Assembly: GCA_024696615.1 (NCBI GenBank)
Contig: JAILGS010000103.1
Location: 1 to 52,654, forward strand
Direction of reading: 5' to 3'
Length of the DNA: 52,654 nucleotides
Source: Lachnospiraceae bacterium
Lineage (GTDB): Bacteria; Bacillota; Clostridia; Lachnospirales; Lachnospiraceae
In this document: in pieces, positions 36,152 to 45,194 of the stretch
Position numbering within the stretch: position 1 is the stretch's first letter
Layout: each line of letters opens with the position of its first letter
Notes under the pieces: model-generated
What the model was told of the DNA's origin: nothing
The model's database searches: none
Seen by the model: the letters and a program-made list of their open reading frames with translations, nothing else
Made by a program: the position numbers and the translations under genes

Positions 36152-36413
36152 GCTGTTTGGAAATGGCGGCTGGTTGTTGACCACTTTTTATGGGCGATAG
36201 ATCGGACGAGCATCTGGGATATGATGTAAACTGCGATAGGTTCATGAGATTTGTGTGACAGTCAATTGTTGTTTTAGCCCATGGGGCAGGAGAGAAATAC
36301 AGATTATTCGCGAAGGGGTGTTATTCAGAGAGATAACTTCATTTCCATTATCTGGAATAACAGTCAGGTGAATGACTTTATTTCTAATATGTTTTTTTGA
36401 AAGAGGTAATATC
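36152..36413 (+). promoter_or_regulatory. long structured rpmE leader
   Basis: About 260 non-coding bases separate the predicted start from the bL31 gene. Near its end is a long hairpin: 8 bp (36319-36326 with 36355-36362) plus 6 bp (36331-36336 with 36348-36353). It is followed by a small AGTCA/TGACT stem and TTTATTT. A GCCC/GGGC hairpin lies near 36277-36287. The arrangement resembles autoregulatory ribosomal-protein leaders, and L31 leader RNAs have been described in Firmicutes. Membership in that motif was not tested. Confidence 0.5.
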
Positions 36414-36614
36414 ATGAGAGAAGGAATCCATCCAGAGTATTTTCAGGCAGAAGTAGTATGTAACTGCGGTAACACTTTCACTACCGGTTCAACCAAGGAA
36501 AGCATCCACGTTGAAATCTGTTCTAAGTGTCATCCATACTATACTGGTCAGCAGAAAGCAGTCCAGGCTCGTGGTCGTATTGATAAGTTCAACAAGAAGT
36601 ACGGCACCAAGTAA
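36414..36614 (+). CDS. rpmE: ribosomal protein bL31 (zinc-binding form)
   Basis: A 66-residue large-subunit protein forming a bridge with the small subunit. It is the C+ form: C16 and C18 (CNC) with C36 and C39 (CSKC) bind zinc, so this version is normally used when zinc is sufficient. ATG 36414 has AGAGG 7 bases upstream and gives the usual MREGIHPEY start. It follows rho, an order common in Firmicutes, but has its own promoter, leader and terminator. Confidence 0.95.
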   Translation: MREGIHPEYFQAEVVCNCGNTFTTGSTKESIHVEICSKCHPYYTGQQKAVQARGRIDKFNKKYGTK

Positions 36615-36649
36615 TTATGACTATTTTGGCGTAGTGTATACGTCACACG

Positions 36650-36682
36650 GGTTGAGGTTATCTATAGCCTCAACCTTTTTTT
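36650..36682 (+). terminator. intrinsic terminator after rpmE
   Basis: A perfect 8-bp stem (36650-36657 with 36668-36675) followed by seven T residues, 35 bases beyond the rpmE stop. Confidence 0.9.
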
Positions 36683-36715
36683 AACTCAGTATATGTAGCA
36701 TCGGAGGAGCGTTCC

Positions 36716-37711
36716 ATGAAGGCGAAATCATCTGGAATTGGCGGTCAGGCGGTATTAGAAGGAATTATGATGCGTAACCGGAATCGTTATTCCGTGGCAG
36801 TTCGCAAGCCCGACCAGGAAATTGAAGTCATTGTAAAGAAACATGTCGGTCTGGATAAGAAGATTAAGATTTTAAAACTCCCATTACTTCGAGGAGTGTT
36901 TACATTTATTGATTCCATGGTAATTGGAATGCAGACCTTGAATTTATCTGCAGAGTATTATGAGGATCCACAGGAACAGGCTCCAAAGACCGCGGATAAG
37001 GTGGGACGTACGATTTTTAAGGATAAATTAGACACCTTAGTGATGGCGGGAACCTTTATTGTGTCCTTGGCTTTGGCCCTGTTATTATTCATGTACCTGC
37101 CATTTTATTTATCCCGCCTGCTTTCCAAATTCGTGGTATCCACGATTTGGCTCAATGTATTTGAAGGAATTATCCGTCTTGGAATCTTCCTTACCTATGT
37201 TACTTTAATCTCCATGATGAAGGATATTAAGCGCCTTTATATGTATCATGGGGCAGAGCACAAATGTATTAACTGTATTGAAAGCGGTCTGGAACTGAAT
37301 ATTAAGAATGTTCGTCAGAGTACCAGATATCATAAGCGTTGTGGTACCAGCTTCATGCTTTTTGTTATGGTGGTGAGTATTGTGGTATTCATGTTCATCC
37401 ATGCGGAGGATGCCGTGACACAGATGCTGTATCGTATTGCATTAATCCCTTTGGTTGCTGGAATTTCCTATGAATTTATTCGTTATGCAGGTAATCATAA
37501 CAATCTTTTTGCTACCATACTTAGCGCTCCGGGAAAGCTTCTTCAGATGCTTACCACCCGTGAGCCGGATGATGAGATGATTGAAGTGGGTATTGCAGCC
37601 ATCGAGGCAGTCTTTGACTGGAGAGCATATCGTTCCATCGAAGATGATCCAGAGGGCGCATTTGAATTTATTGATGAAGATGAGGATGGCATTTTGGATG
37701 ACGTACAGTAA
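36716..37711 (+). CDS. DUF1385 membrane protein
   Basis: A conserved membrane protein of unknown role, 331 residues. It begins with GIGGQAVLEGIMMR, the family's N-terminal signature. It has about four spans (near 105-130, 145-165, 213-233 and 240-260). The MYHGAEHKCINC and KRCGTSF segments look like metal-binding sites. Its place next to prmC and prfA is conserved in clostridia, but a mechanistic link is not established. GGAGGAG precedes ATG 36716. The prmC start lies inside its last 14 bases. Confidence 0.88.
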   Translation: MKAKSSGIGGQAVLEGIMMRNRNRYSVAVRKPDQEIEVIVKKHVGLDKKIKILKLPLLRGVFTFIDSMVIGMQTLNLSAEYYEDPQEQAPKTADKVGRTIFKDKLDTLVMAGTFIVSLALALLLFMYLPFYLSRLLSKFVVSTIWLNVFEGIIRLGIFLTYVTLISMMKDIKRLYMYHGAEHKCINCIESGLELNIKNVRQSTRYHKRCGTSFMLFVMVVSIVVFMFIHAEDAVTQMLYRIALIPLVAGISYEFIRYAGNHNNLFATILSAPGKLLQMLTTREPDDEMIEVGIAAIEAVFDWRAYRSIEDDPEGAFEFIDEDEDGILDDVQ

Positions 37712-38549
37712 TGCCTATCAGGAAGCAGTAAAATTCCTTAGGGAGCGGAATGTACCGGATCCGGAAGTGGATGCCAAACTGCTTATAGAGATTTATTTTA
37801 AAGATTCTGTGGATTATCTCCTTCGTCAGAACGAGGAGATGCCACAGGAAGAATATGAGGCCTATCAAAAGCATTGGAAAGAGCGAAGCCTTCGAAAGCC
37901 GGTGCAGTACATCTTAGGAGAAGCCTATTTTTATGGGAACCGCTTTGTGGTTACTCCGGATGTATTAATTCCCCGGTTTGATACGGAGGTTTTGGTGGAA
38001 GAGGCTCATCACCGGTTAAAGTCCTATGAGAAGGAGGAATCTGTAAAGATTCTTGATCTATGCACAGGAAGCGGCTGCATTGCCATTACCCTTGGGTTAT
38101 TACATCCCAGGGCCAAAGTGACCGGTGTGGATATTTCCTCTCGGGCTTTAGAAGTTGCTAGAAAGAATGCTTTATTATTAGATGCTTCCAATGTGGAGAT
38201 GGTGGAGAGTAATCTTTTTGAGAACCTTTCTACGAAGGAAAAATATCATATGATCATATCCAATCCACCCTATATTTCGAAAGAGGAGATGGAGGGCTTA
38301 ATGCCGGAAGTATATGATTATGAACCTCACTTAGCTTTAGAAGCCAAGGACCGGGGATTATGGTTTTATGAGGAAATCACCAGACAGGCCATGGAATGGT
38401 TAGAACCTTACGGCATCCTTCTTTTTGAGATTGGATGTAAGCAGCATAAAGCGGTGGAAGCAATAATGAAACAATACGGATTCCGTGAGATTGTGGGAAA
38501 GAAGGATCTTGCCGGATTGGACCGTGTGATTTGTGGAATAAAGGAGTAA
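37698..38549 (+). CDS. prmC: release factor glutamine methyltransferase PrmC
   Basis: Methylates the glutamine of the GGQ motif in release factors 1 and 2. The 283-residue protein has an N-terminal helical bundle (AYQEAVKFLRERNVPDPEVDA) and a SAM-binding domain with ILDLCTGSGCIAI and the substrate-binding SNPPYIS motif. ATG 37698 gives the normal family length and overlaps the DUF1385 gene by 14 bases; ATGs at 37680 and 37686 are alternatives. Its substrate gene prfA follows after three bases. Confidence 0.93.
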   Translation: MTYSNAYQEAVKFLRERNVPDPEVDAKLLIEIYFKDSVDYLLRQNEEMPQEEYEAYQKHWKERSLRKPVQYILGEAYFYGNRFVVTPDVLIPRFDTEVLVEEAHHRLKSYEKEESVKILDLCTGSGCIAITLGLLHPRAKVTGVDISSRALEVARKNALLLDASNVEMVESNLFENLSTKEKYHMIISNPPYISKEEMEGLMPEVYDYEPHLALEAKDRGLWFYEEITRQAMEWLEPYGILLFEIGCKQHKAVEAIMKQYGFREIVGKKDLAGLDRVICGIKE

Positions 38550-38552
38550 TAT

Positions 38553-39626
38553 ATGGAAATTTTTGGAAAATTAGAAGATATTGTCCGTCATTATGAAGAT
38601 ATTACAGCGGAATTATCCATGCCGGATGTGGTGAATGATCAGAAGCGTTTTATGTCCTTAATGAAGGAACAAAATAGCTTAACTCCAATTGTGGATACCT
38701 TTAAAGAGTACCAGAAGAATAAGCAGAGCATTGATGATAGCTTGGAAATCCTTGCAGAAGAAACGGATGAAGAGTTAAAGGAGATGGCTAAGGAAGAACT
38801 TGCCGAAGCCAAGGAACGTGTGGAAGCATTAGAGAAGGAGTTAAAGATCCTTCTTCTTCCCAAGGACCCTAATGATGATAAGGATATTGTGATGGAAATT
38901 CGTGCCGGTGCCGGTGGTGATGAAGCAGCTCTTTTTGCGGCAGAATTATTCCGTATGTATCAGCATTATATTGAAGCAAAGCGTTGGAAGATTGAAATTA
39001 TCAACTCTGATGATACCGGTATTGGCGGAATGAAGGAAGTGGAATTCATGGTAAAGGGCCAGGGAGCTTATTCCATCTTAAAGTATGAATCCGGTGTTCA
39101 TCGTGTACAGCGTGTTCCAGAAACCGAAAGTGGCGGACGTATTCATACTTCCACTGCATCCGTTGCCGTTATGCCAGAAGCAGAAGAAGTGGATGTTCAG
39201 ATTGATGAGAAGGATATTCGTATCGACGTTATGCGTGCTTCCGGTAATGGTGGACAGTGTGTCAATACCACGGATTCCGCTGTACGTTTAACCCATTATC
39301 CAACCGGTATCGTGATTTATTCCCAGACGGAAAAATCCCAGATCCAGAATAAGGATAAAGCATTTGCATTATTACGTGCGAAGTTATATGATTTAGAACA
39401 GCAGAAGGCTCATGATGCAGAAGCAGATGCTCGTCGTAGCCAGATTGGTACAGGAGATCGTTCCGAGAAGATCCGTACCTATAATTTCCCACAGGGACGT
39501 GTAACAGATCACCGTATTGGTCTTACCTTATATAAGCTGGATAAGATTATGGATGGCGATATTCAGGAAATTATTGATGCCTGCATCGTTGCTGATCAGA
39601 ATGCGAAGCTTGCGAAGGCTGAGTAA
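38553..39626 (+). CDS. prfA: peptide chain release factor 1
   Basis: Reads UAA and UAG stop codons and triggers peptide release. The 357-residue protein has the PxT codon-recognition motif as PET (189-191) in [14 protein letters not shown], and the GGQ catalytic motif at 233-235. The latter is followed by C rather than the more common H or S ([16 protein letters not shown]). An HPSP-like discriminator cannot be assigned by eye. Directly coupled to prmC, whose product modifies Q235. Confidence 0.96.
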   Translation: MEIFGKLEDIVRHYEDITAELSMPDVVNDQKRFMSLMKEQNSLTPIVDTFKEYQKNKQSIDDSLEILAEETDEELKEMAKEELAEAKERVEALEKELKILLLPKDPNDDKDIVMEIRAGAGGDEAALFAAELFRMYQHYIEAKRWKIEIINSDDTGIGGMKEVEFMVKGQGAYSILKYESGVHRVQRVPETESGGRIHTSTASVAVMPEAEEVDVQIDEKDIRIDVMRASGNGGQCVNTTDSAVRLTHYPTGIVIYSQTEKSQIQNKDKAFALLRAKLYDLEQQKAHDAEADARRSQIGTGDRSEKIRTYNFPQGRVTDHRIGLTLYKLDKIMDGDIQEIIDACIVADQNAKLAKAE

Positions 39627-39660
39627 GCATTCATCAAATAAATATAGTGGAGGGTTTTCA

Positions 39661-40503
39661 ATGAATTTAGGAATTCGTTTACATGATGTATCGAAGGAAA
39701 AGTTGAATTTTGAAGAATTGATTGCCTTGGTAGCGGAGAAGAAATTTACATGTGGTCATTTAGCACTTTCGAAGGCATTTAATGATTTCAAAGTGGATAT
39801 TGGTGCCATGACTCCGGGTCTTGCCATGCATATCCGTCAGGTTTGTGAGAAGAATCATGTGGATTTATGTGTGCTTGGATGTTATCTGAATCTGTGCAAC
39901 CCGGATCCTGTTAAGCATGCGGAAATCGTGGAGAAGTACAAGGCTCATATTCGTTTTGCCAGTTTCTTAAATGTTGCCTGTGTGGGAACGGAGACCGGTG
40001 CAAGAAATGTGGAATACAAATATGATATCGATAATCATTCCGAGGAAGCATTGGAAACATTTATCGAGAATCTTCGTCCAATTGTGAAATATGCGGAGCA
40101 GTTCGGTGTGATTTTTGCCATCGAGCCGGTATGGAAGCATATTGTATATAATCTTGAGAGAGCGAAACGTGTGATCGAAGCCATCGATTCTCCAAATCTT
40201 CAGATTATCTTTGATCCGGTGAATCTTTTATGTCCTGAGAATTTAGAGGAACAGGACGAAATGATGGAATATGCTTTCCGTGAATTAAATAATCATATTG
40301 CAGTGATCCACTGTAAGGATTATAAGTTGGAGAATGGAGAATTAGTATCCATTGCTGCCGGTACAGGAAGCTATCATTATCCGAAGTTAATGAAGTTAAT
40401 CAAGGAACATAAGCCATATGTGCATGTGTCCCTGGAAAATACCATTCCTGAGAATGCCATTGCCACAAGAGATTTCATGTGGAAATTATATCAGGAAGCA
40501 TAA
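39661..40503 (+). CDS. sugar phosphate isomerase/epimerase-like TIM-barrel protein
   Basis: A 280-residue protein of the xylose isomerase-like / AP endonuclease 2 superfamily. Recognisable elements are the metal-ligand region IAIEPVWKHI, IIFDPVNLL, VIHCKDYK and HVSLENTIPE, in the order expected for the barrel's carboxylate and histidine ligands. The substrate is unknown; members include hexulose-phosphate epimerases and inositol catabolic enzymes. GGAGGG precedes ATG 39661. It lies between prfA (34 bases) and apt (20 bases), probably in the same transcript, which does not point to a sugar pathway. Confidence 0.78.
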   Translation: MNLGIRLHDVSKEKLNFEELIALVAEKKFTCGHLALSKAFNDFKVDIGAMTPGLAMHIRQVCEKNHVDLCVLGCYLNLCNPDPVKHAEIVEKYKAHIRFASFLNVACVGTETGARNVEYKYDIDNHSEEALETFIENLRPIVKYAEQFGVIFAIEPVWKHIVYNLERAKRVIEAIDSPNLQIIFDPVNLLCPENLEEQDEMMEYAFRELNNHIAVIHCKDYKLENGELVSIAAGTGSYHYPKLMKLIKEHKPYVHVSLENTIPENAIATRDFMWKLYQEA

Positions 40504-40523
40504 GGAAAGAAGGTAACAAAAAC

Positions 40524-41048
40524 ATGAAGAAGATTGAAGAGTATGTAAGAACAATTCCGGATTTCCCAGAACCAGGAATTATGTTCCGTGATGTAACCAG
40601 CGTGATTCAGGATGCGGATGGCTTACAGCTTGCTATTGATGAGATGCAGAAATTATTAGAAGGTGTGGAATTCGATAAGATCGTGGGACTTGAATCCCGT
40701 GGTTTCTTATTCGGTATGCCAATCGCTTATAATCTTCATAAGCCATTTATCTTAGTTCGTAAGAAGGGTAAGCTTCCATGTGAAACCATTGAATGCACCT
40801 ATGATCTTGAATATGGTCAGGCAACCGTGGAGATTCATAAGGATGCCATCGCTCCAGGAGAGAAGGTAATCATTGTGGATGATTTAATTGCTACCGGTGG
40901 AACGGTAGAGGCTGCGATTAAGTTAGTGGAGCGTCTTGGCGGTAAGGTGGTTAAGAATATCTTCTTAATGGAACTGGCAGGATTAAATGGCCGTGAAAAA
41001 TTAAAGGGTTACGATGTAGAATCCGTAATTACCTATGAAGGAAAATAA
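40524..41048 (+). CDS. apt: adenine phosphoribosyltransferase
   Basis: Salvages adenine to AMP using PRPP. The 174-residue protein has DFPEPGIMFRDVT near the start, the LESRGFLFG segment and the PRPP-binding motif VIIVDDLIATGGT. Length and motifs match the family closely. ATG 40524 follows AAGGT. The longer in-frame extension from 40479 lies within the preceding gene. It is the last gene of the unit and is followed by a strong terminator. Confidence 0.95.
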   Translation: MKKIEEYVRTIPDFPEPGIMFRDVTSVIQDADGLQLAIDEMQKLLEGVEFDKIVGLESRGFLFGMPIAYNLHKPFILVRKKGKLPCETIECTYDLEYGQATVEIHKDAIAPGEKVIIVDDLIATGGTVEAAIKLVERLGGKVVKNIFLMELAGLNGREKLKGYDVESVITYEGK

Positions 41049-41068
41049 AATCTTAAAGAAATGGATAT

Positions 41069-41100
41069 ACTCCCCATGGAAAAACATGGGGAGTTTTTTT
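41069..41100 (+). terminator. intrinsic terminator after apt
   Basis: A perfect 10-bp stem (41069-41078 with 41085-41094), a 6-base loop, then a run of T residues. Confidence 0.92.
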
Positions 41101-41125
41101 ATGGAAAAAAGGGGAGTAAACGCTT

Positions 41126-41198
41126 TCAACATGTTAAACAAATAACAGTATAATTTTACTAATAAAATATTGACCTCACACTCTAAATTTGGTAATAT
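41126..41198 (+). promoter_or_regulatory. two stacked hppA promoters
   Basis: P1 is TCAACA (41126-41131), 17 bases, TATAAT (41149-41154). P2 is TTGACC (41170-41175), 17 bases, TAATAT (41193-41198) preceded by TGg. Each has canonical spacing, and P2 has the stronger -35. Two starts for one gene suggest high or condition-dependent expression. Confidence 0.65.
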
Positions 41199-41248
41199 TG
41201 ACTACGGATGTGCTTGTTGAATTGTGCACACCAGAAAGGTGGAGCTGT

Positions 41249-43405
41249 ATGACAGCATTAGTAATTGTTATAGTAGCAGCGCTTCTTGCGCTCGGATTTG
41301 CAGCCTTCAACTTCTCTAAGGTGAAGAAGATGGAGGAAGGTACCGCAAAGATGTCAGAGATTGCTGAAGCAATCCGCATTGGTGCCAATGCATTTATTCG
41401 CTATGAGTATAAGATCATAGCAATTGTAGTAGGTATTATTACCTTAGTATTATTAGTATTTATGTGGCAGGCAGGATGTTCTTTCCTGATCGGTGTCATT
41501 ATGTCAGCTAGCGCAGGCTATGTTGGTATGAAGATTGCCACCTATGCTAATGTTCGCGTTACCAATAAGGCACGTGAAACCAAGAATATTGGAGAGACCT
41601 TAAAGGTTGCCTTCCGTGGCGGATCCGTAATGGGTCTTTGCGTTGGTGGATTTGCACTCCTTGGTCTTTTTATTGTTTATATGATCTTTGGATTTGGTTT
41701 AAACCTTTTATCCATTGAAGCAATTAAGGATGGTGCAGTATTTACCCAGTGTCTTTCTTGCTATGCATTAGGATGTTCCATCGTAGCAATGTTCAACCGT
41801 GTTGGTGGTGGTATCTATACCAAGGCTGCTGATATGGGTGCGGACTTAGTTGGTAAGACGGAAGCACATATTCCTGAGGATGATCCTCGTAACCCAGCAA
41901 CCATCGCTGATAATGTAGGTGATAACGTAGGTGACGTAGCAGGTCTTGGTTCTGACCTTCTTGAGTCCTATGTTGGTGCGATTTCATCCGGTATCATTCT
42001 TGCAGCACATATCTATTTAGTATCCGTTGCAACGAATGGTAATGTTTCTGATGAATTACTTCAGAAGATGTTCTTCTATCCAGTAGTATTTGCAGCAGTT
42101 GGTTTGGTTGCCTGTGTTCTTGGTATTTCAACCGTTCTCTTTAAGAAGGGTTCTGATAATCCACATAAGGACTTAAATACAGCAACTTTAGTATCTGCAG
42201 CACTTACCATCTGTGGTGGTTTTGTAATTACCAAGGTGCTCTTTGATGTAGAAGGTCTTGCAGCTTCCTTTGCTGAAATCGGATTTAGTTTCGGTTATAT
42301 TTCTCCATGGATTGCAGCCAGCCTTGGTGTTGTCAGTGGTGTTGTAATTGGTGCAATTGCAGAATATTACACCAGTTATGATTACAAGCCTACGCAGGGT
42401 ATTGCAGAAGCTTCCAAGGAAGGTGCTGCACTTACCATTACACAGGGTCTCGCAGTTGGTATGAAGTCCTGTATGGCACCACTGATTATTCTTGGTCTTG
42501 CAACCTATCTGTCCTATGCAGTAGCAGGTATGTTTGGTATCTCCATGGCAGCAATCGGTATGCTTGCATTCGTAAGTACCACCGTTTCTGTAGATACCTA
42601 TGGACCAATCTCTGATAATGCCGGTGGTATTGCAGAGATGTCAGAACTTGATCCTGAAGTTCGTGAGATTACAGATAAGCTTGACTCTGTTGGTAATACC
42701 ACAGCAGCGATTGGTAAGGGATTTGCGATTGGATCCGCTTCCCTTGCAGCATTATCTTTGATGGTTTCTTATCTGTACTCCTTCAACGATCCAACCACTC
42801 CATTGGAACTTAACTTCACCAATCCATTGATCCTTGCAGGTGCATTGGTTGGTGGTGCACTTCCATACCTCTTCTCCGGTATGTTAATCGAAGCAGTTGC
42901 TAAGGCAGCTCGTAAGATGGTAGAGGAAGTTCGTAGACAGTTTAAGGAAATCCCAGGAATCTTAGAGGGTAAGGCAAAGCCTGATTATAAGACCTGTATC
43001 GAGATTTCTTCCCAGGGTGCATTAAAGGAGATGAGAGTACCTGCAGTACTTTCCGTATTATTCCCATTAGTATCCGGATTCTTATTCGGACCTTGGTTCG
43101 TTGGTGGTCTCTTAATCGGTGCTACACTTTCCGCAATTATGCTTGCAATCTTTACTGGTAATGCCGGTGGTGCATGGGATAATGGTAAGAAGTACATTGA
43201 AGCCGGTGGTGTAGAAGGCCATAAGAAGGGTTCTGCAGCACATGATGCAGCAGTTGTTGGTGATACGGTAGGTGATCCATTAAAGGATACCGTTGGACCA
43301 TCCCTTGATATCTTAATCAAGATCATGTCCACAGTTTCCTTAGTTGCTGGTGCAGTATTCAGTCAGTACAATGTACTTTCATGGATTGAATCATTGATGA
43401 AGTAA
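41249..43405 (+). CDS. hppA: membrane-bound K+-stimulated ion-pumping pyrophosphatase
   Basis: Hydrolyses pyrophosphate to pump H+ or Na+ out of the cell, 718 residues with about 16 spans. The pyrophosphate site is seen as DMGADLVGKTEAHIPEDDPRNPA and DNVGDNVGD. The GNTTAAIGKG segment has Ala where K+-independent enzymes have Lys, which marks the K+-dependent class; many of these pump Na+. The ion itself cannot be decided by eye. ATG 41249 has AAAGGTGGAG upstream. The in-frame extension to 41189 overlaps promoter P2 and was rejected. Confidence 0.95.
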   Translation: MTALVIVIVAALLALGFAAFNFSKVKKMEEGTAKMSEIAEAIRIGANAFIRYEYKIIAIVVGIITLVLLVFMWQAGCSFLIGVIMSASAGYVGMKIATYANVRVTNKARETKNIGETLKVAFRGGSVMGLCVGGFALLGLFIVYMIFGFGLNLLSIEAIKDGAVFTQCLSCYALGCSIVAMFNRVGGGIYTKAADMGADLVGKTEAHIPEDDPRNPATIADNVGDNVGDVAGLGSDLLESYVGAISSGIILAAHIYLVSVATNGNVSDELLQKMFFYPVVFAAVGLVACVLGISTVLFKKGSDNPHKDLNTATLVSAALTICGGFVITKVLFDVEGLAASFAEIGFSFGYISPWIAASLGVVSGVVIGAIAEYYTSYDYKPTQGIAEASKEGAALTITQGLAVGMKSCMAPLIILGLATYLSYAVAGMFGISMAAIGMLAFVSTTVSVDTYGPISDNAGGIAEMSELDPEVREITDKLDSVGNTTAAIGKGFAIGSASLAALSLMVSYLYSFNDPTTPLELNFTNPLILAGALVGGALPYLFSGMLIEAVAKAARKMVEEVRRQFKEIPGILEGKAKPDYKTCIEISSQGALKEMRVPAVLSVLFPLVSGFLFGPWFVGGLLIGATLSAIMLAIFTGNAGGAWDNGKKYIEAGGVEGHKKGSAAHDAAVVGDTVGDPLKDTVGPSLDILIKIMSTVSLVAGAVFSQYNVLSWIESLMK

Positions 43406-43412
43406 GATACCT

Positions 43413-43450
43413 TGACATCTTGTAAGGACCTCCTTACAGTCAGGGTGTCA
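43413..43450 (+). other. nested hairpin directly after hppA
   Basis: An 8-bp inverted repeat (43421-43428 with 43431-43438) sits inside a 5-bp outer stem (43413-43417 with 43446-43450). It has no T-tract and precedes the true terminator, so it may protect the 3' end of the mRNA or help termination. Confidence 0.5.
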
Positions 43451-43459
43451 GATACGAGG

Positions 43460-43503
43460 TGCCCCGAGGGACTATTCTTAGTCTTTTCGGGGCATTGTTT
43501 TTT
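43460..43503 (+). terminator. intrinsic terminator after hppA
   Basis: An 8-bp GC-rich outer stem (43460-43467 with 43487-43494) encloses a GACTA/TAGTC stem, followed by ATTG and six T residues. Confidence 0.88.
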
Positions 43504-43507
43504 ACAA

Positions 43508-43546
43508 AGAAAAACTCCGAATCCATCTGGGAATTCGGAGTTTTTT
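43508..43546. terminator. bidirectional terminator between hppA and pyrI
   Basis: A 12-bp stem (43511-43522 with 43533-43544) is bordered by A-rich sequence on the left and T-rich sequence on the right, so it works on both strands. It would end the reverse-strand pyrBI transcript. Confidence 0.88.
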
Positions 43547-43591
43547 GCATTCAAAACCTTATTTTAAGCCTTCGAAATTTTATGATTCGTC

Positions 43592-44020
43592 TTAATGACG
43601 CTCATATTTCTCTTCACAATATTTGCAACGATAAATCTGCTTTTCCTCATCGGTAAGAACAAAGATATGCTTTAATTCCTGCTCGATGGAAGTGATACAA
43701 CGTGGATTCTTACAACGAATGACATTGGTAATGGTCTTAGGAAGGGTTAAGTCCTTCTTCTCCACAATGACGCTATCACGGATAATATTGACGGTAATAT
43801 TATGATCAATAAAACCAAGAATATCCAAATCCACCAAATCGATGGAGCCTTCAATCTTGATGATATCCTTCTTTCCCATCTTATTACTGCGAGCATTCTT
43901 AATGATGGCAACGCAGCAATCCAATTTATCCAGACCTAAGTTATAATAGATATCCATGCTTTTGCCGGCCTGAATGTGGTCGAGCACAATACCTTCATGA
44001 AGTTCACCTACATTTAACAT
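43592..44020 (-). CDS. pyrI: aspartate carbamoyltransferase regulatory subunit
   Basis: Binds nucleotides and transmits allosteric control to PyrB. The 142-residue protein has an N-terminal allosteric domain (LNVGELHEGIVLDHI) and a C-terminal zinc domain with four cysteines (CKNPRC and CKYC). ATG 44020 follows AAAGGAGG and starts one base after the pyrB stop. The longer in-frame version to 44056 lies within pyrB. The pairing with pyrB suggests an E. coli-like holoenzyme rather than the unregulated bacillus trimer. Confidence 0.94.
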   Translation of the reverse strand: MLNVGELHEGIVLDHIQAGKSMDIYYNLGLDKLDCCVAIIKNARSNKMGKKDIIKIEGSIDLVDLDILGFIDHNITVNIIRDSVIVEKKDLTLPKTITNVIRCKNPRCITSIEQELKHIFVLTDEEKQIYRCKYCEEKYERH

Positions 44021-44021
44021 C

Positions 44022-44957
44022 TTAGACCTCCTTTGCATCCGGTGCAGCAATTCCAAGCAAAGTCATGATCAGCGCCATACGAACATAGACACCGAACTGA
44101 GCCTGCTTAAAGTAAGATGCACGTGGATCATCATCAACTTCAACGGAAATCTCATTCACACGAGGAAGTGGATGAAGTACTAACATATCGGGCTTGGCAA
44201 GTTCCATCTTGGCTTTATCCAATACGTAGAAATCCTTCATACGGATATAATCTTCTTCGTTGAAGAAACGTTCCTTCTGTACACGGGTCATGTACAGAAT
44301 ATCAAGCTCGCCCATCACATCCTCTAATTTCTGAACTTCCTTATATTCGATGTGCTTATCATTTAACACATCCTCACGAATATAATCCGGTACGCGAAGC
44401 TCTGGAGGGGAGATGAGTACAAATCGTATATTCTCGTAACGTACTAAGGATTCAATTAAAGAATGCACGGTACGTCCGAATTTTAAGTCGCCACAAAGTC
44501 CGATGGTAAGATTTCCAAGGCCGCCCTTTAAGGAACGAATGGTCATCAAATCTGTTAAAGTCTGGGTTGGATGCTGATGTCCACCATCCCCTGCATTGAT
44601 GACAGGAATTAAGGATTTGGTAGAAGCAACCATTGGTGCGCCTTCTTTTGGATGACGAATGGCAGCAATATCAGCATAACAGGAAATTACGCGTATCGTG
44701 TCGGAAACACTTTCACCCTTCGCTGCAGAAGAAGAATCGGCAGAAGAAAAACCTAGGACGGATCCACCAAGATTCAGCATTGCTGCTTCAAAACTTAAGC
44801 GGGTACGAGTACTAGGTTCATAGAAAAGGGTAGCAAGTTTTTTGCCTTCACAACATCTAGCATATTTCTTAGGATTAGCAGCAATGTCAGATGCAAGATC
44901 TAACAACTGATCCAGTTCTTCCACTGATAAATCCATGGGACTTAATAAATGTTTCAT
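44022..44957 (-). CDS. pyrB: aspartate carbamoyltransferase catalytic subunit
   Basis: Joins carbamoyl phosphate to aspartate, the committed step of pyrimidine synthesis. The 311-residue protein shows the carbamoyl phosphate loop [36 protein letters not shown] in the 230s loop region and [12 protein letters not shown] 44957 follows AAAGGAG. Its leader is only about 30 bases, with no PyrR-type attenuator visible, so control would be mainly allosteric through PyrI. Confidence 0.96.
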   Translation of the reverse strand: MKHLLSPMDLSVEELDQLLDLASDIAANPKKYARCCEGKKLATLFYEPSTRTRLSFEAAMLNLGGSVLGFSSADSSSAAKGESVSDTIRVISCYADIAAIRHPKEGAPMVASTKSLIPVINAGDGGHQHPTQTLTDLMTIRSLKGGLGNLTIGLCGDLKFGRTVHSLIESLVRYENIRFVLISPPELRVPDYIREDVLNDKHIEYKEVQKLEDVMGELDILYMTRVQKERFFNEEDYIRMKDFYVLDKAKMELAKPDMLVLHPLPRVNEISVEVDDDPRASYFKQAQFGVYVRMALIMTLLGIAAPDAKEV

Positions 44958-44991
44958 AGTAGGCTCCTTTGCTTATTATTTTATCTGCACT

Positions 44992-45020
44992 ATTGTACAA
45001 TGAAATAGGGTCTCATACAA
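44992..45020 (-). promoter_or_regulatory. pyrBI promoter
   Basis: On the minus strand, TTGTAT (45020 to 45015), a 17-base spacer and TACAAT (44997 to 44992). It is about 35 bases upstream of the pyrB start codon. Confidence 0.65.
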
Positions 45021-45075
45021 GCAAATTTTCGATTTTTTGAATTTCGAACATTCTCCCGAAAAGCCTTGGTTTGTA

Positions 45076-45104
45076 TGGCATTCATACCATAATTGTGTTA
45101 AAAT
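45076..45104 (+). promoter_or_regulatory. promoter of the 314-residue membrane protein gene
   Basis: TGGCAT (45076-45081), a 17-base spacer and TAAAAT (45099-45104) preceded by TGt. A short inverted repeat (GTATG and CATAC, 45073-45077 with 45083-45087) overlaps the -35. Confidence 0.5.
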
Positions 45105-45194
45105 AAAAACAACTATGTGATACCGTATTTGCTCCCATGCAAATGTTATATAAAGATCACAACGGATGAATAATCATATGAACGAGGATGAACG

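Noticed and set aside
44958-44991. PyrR-type attenuator before pyrB
   Set aside because: The leader is only about 30 bases and has no terminator or PyrR-binding loop.
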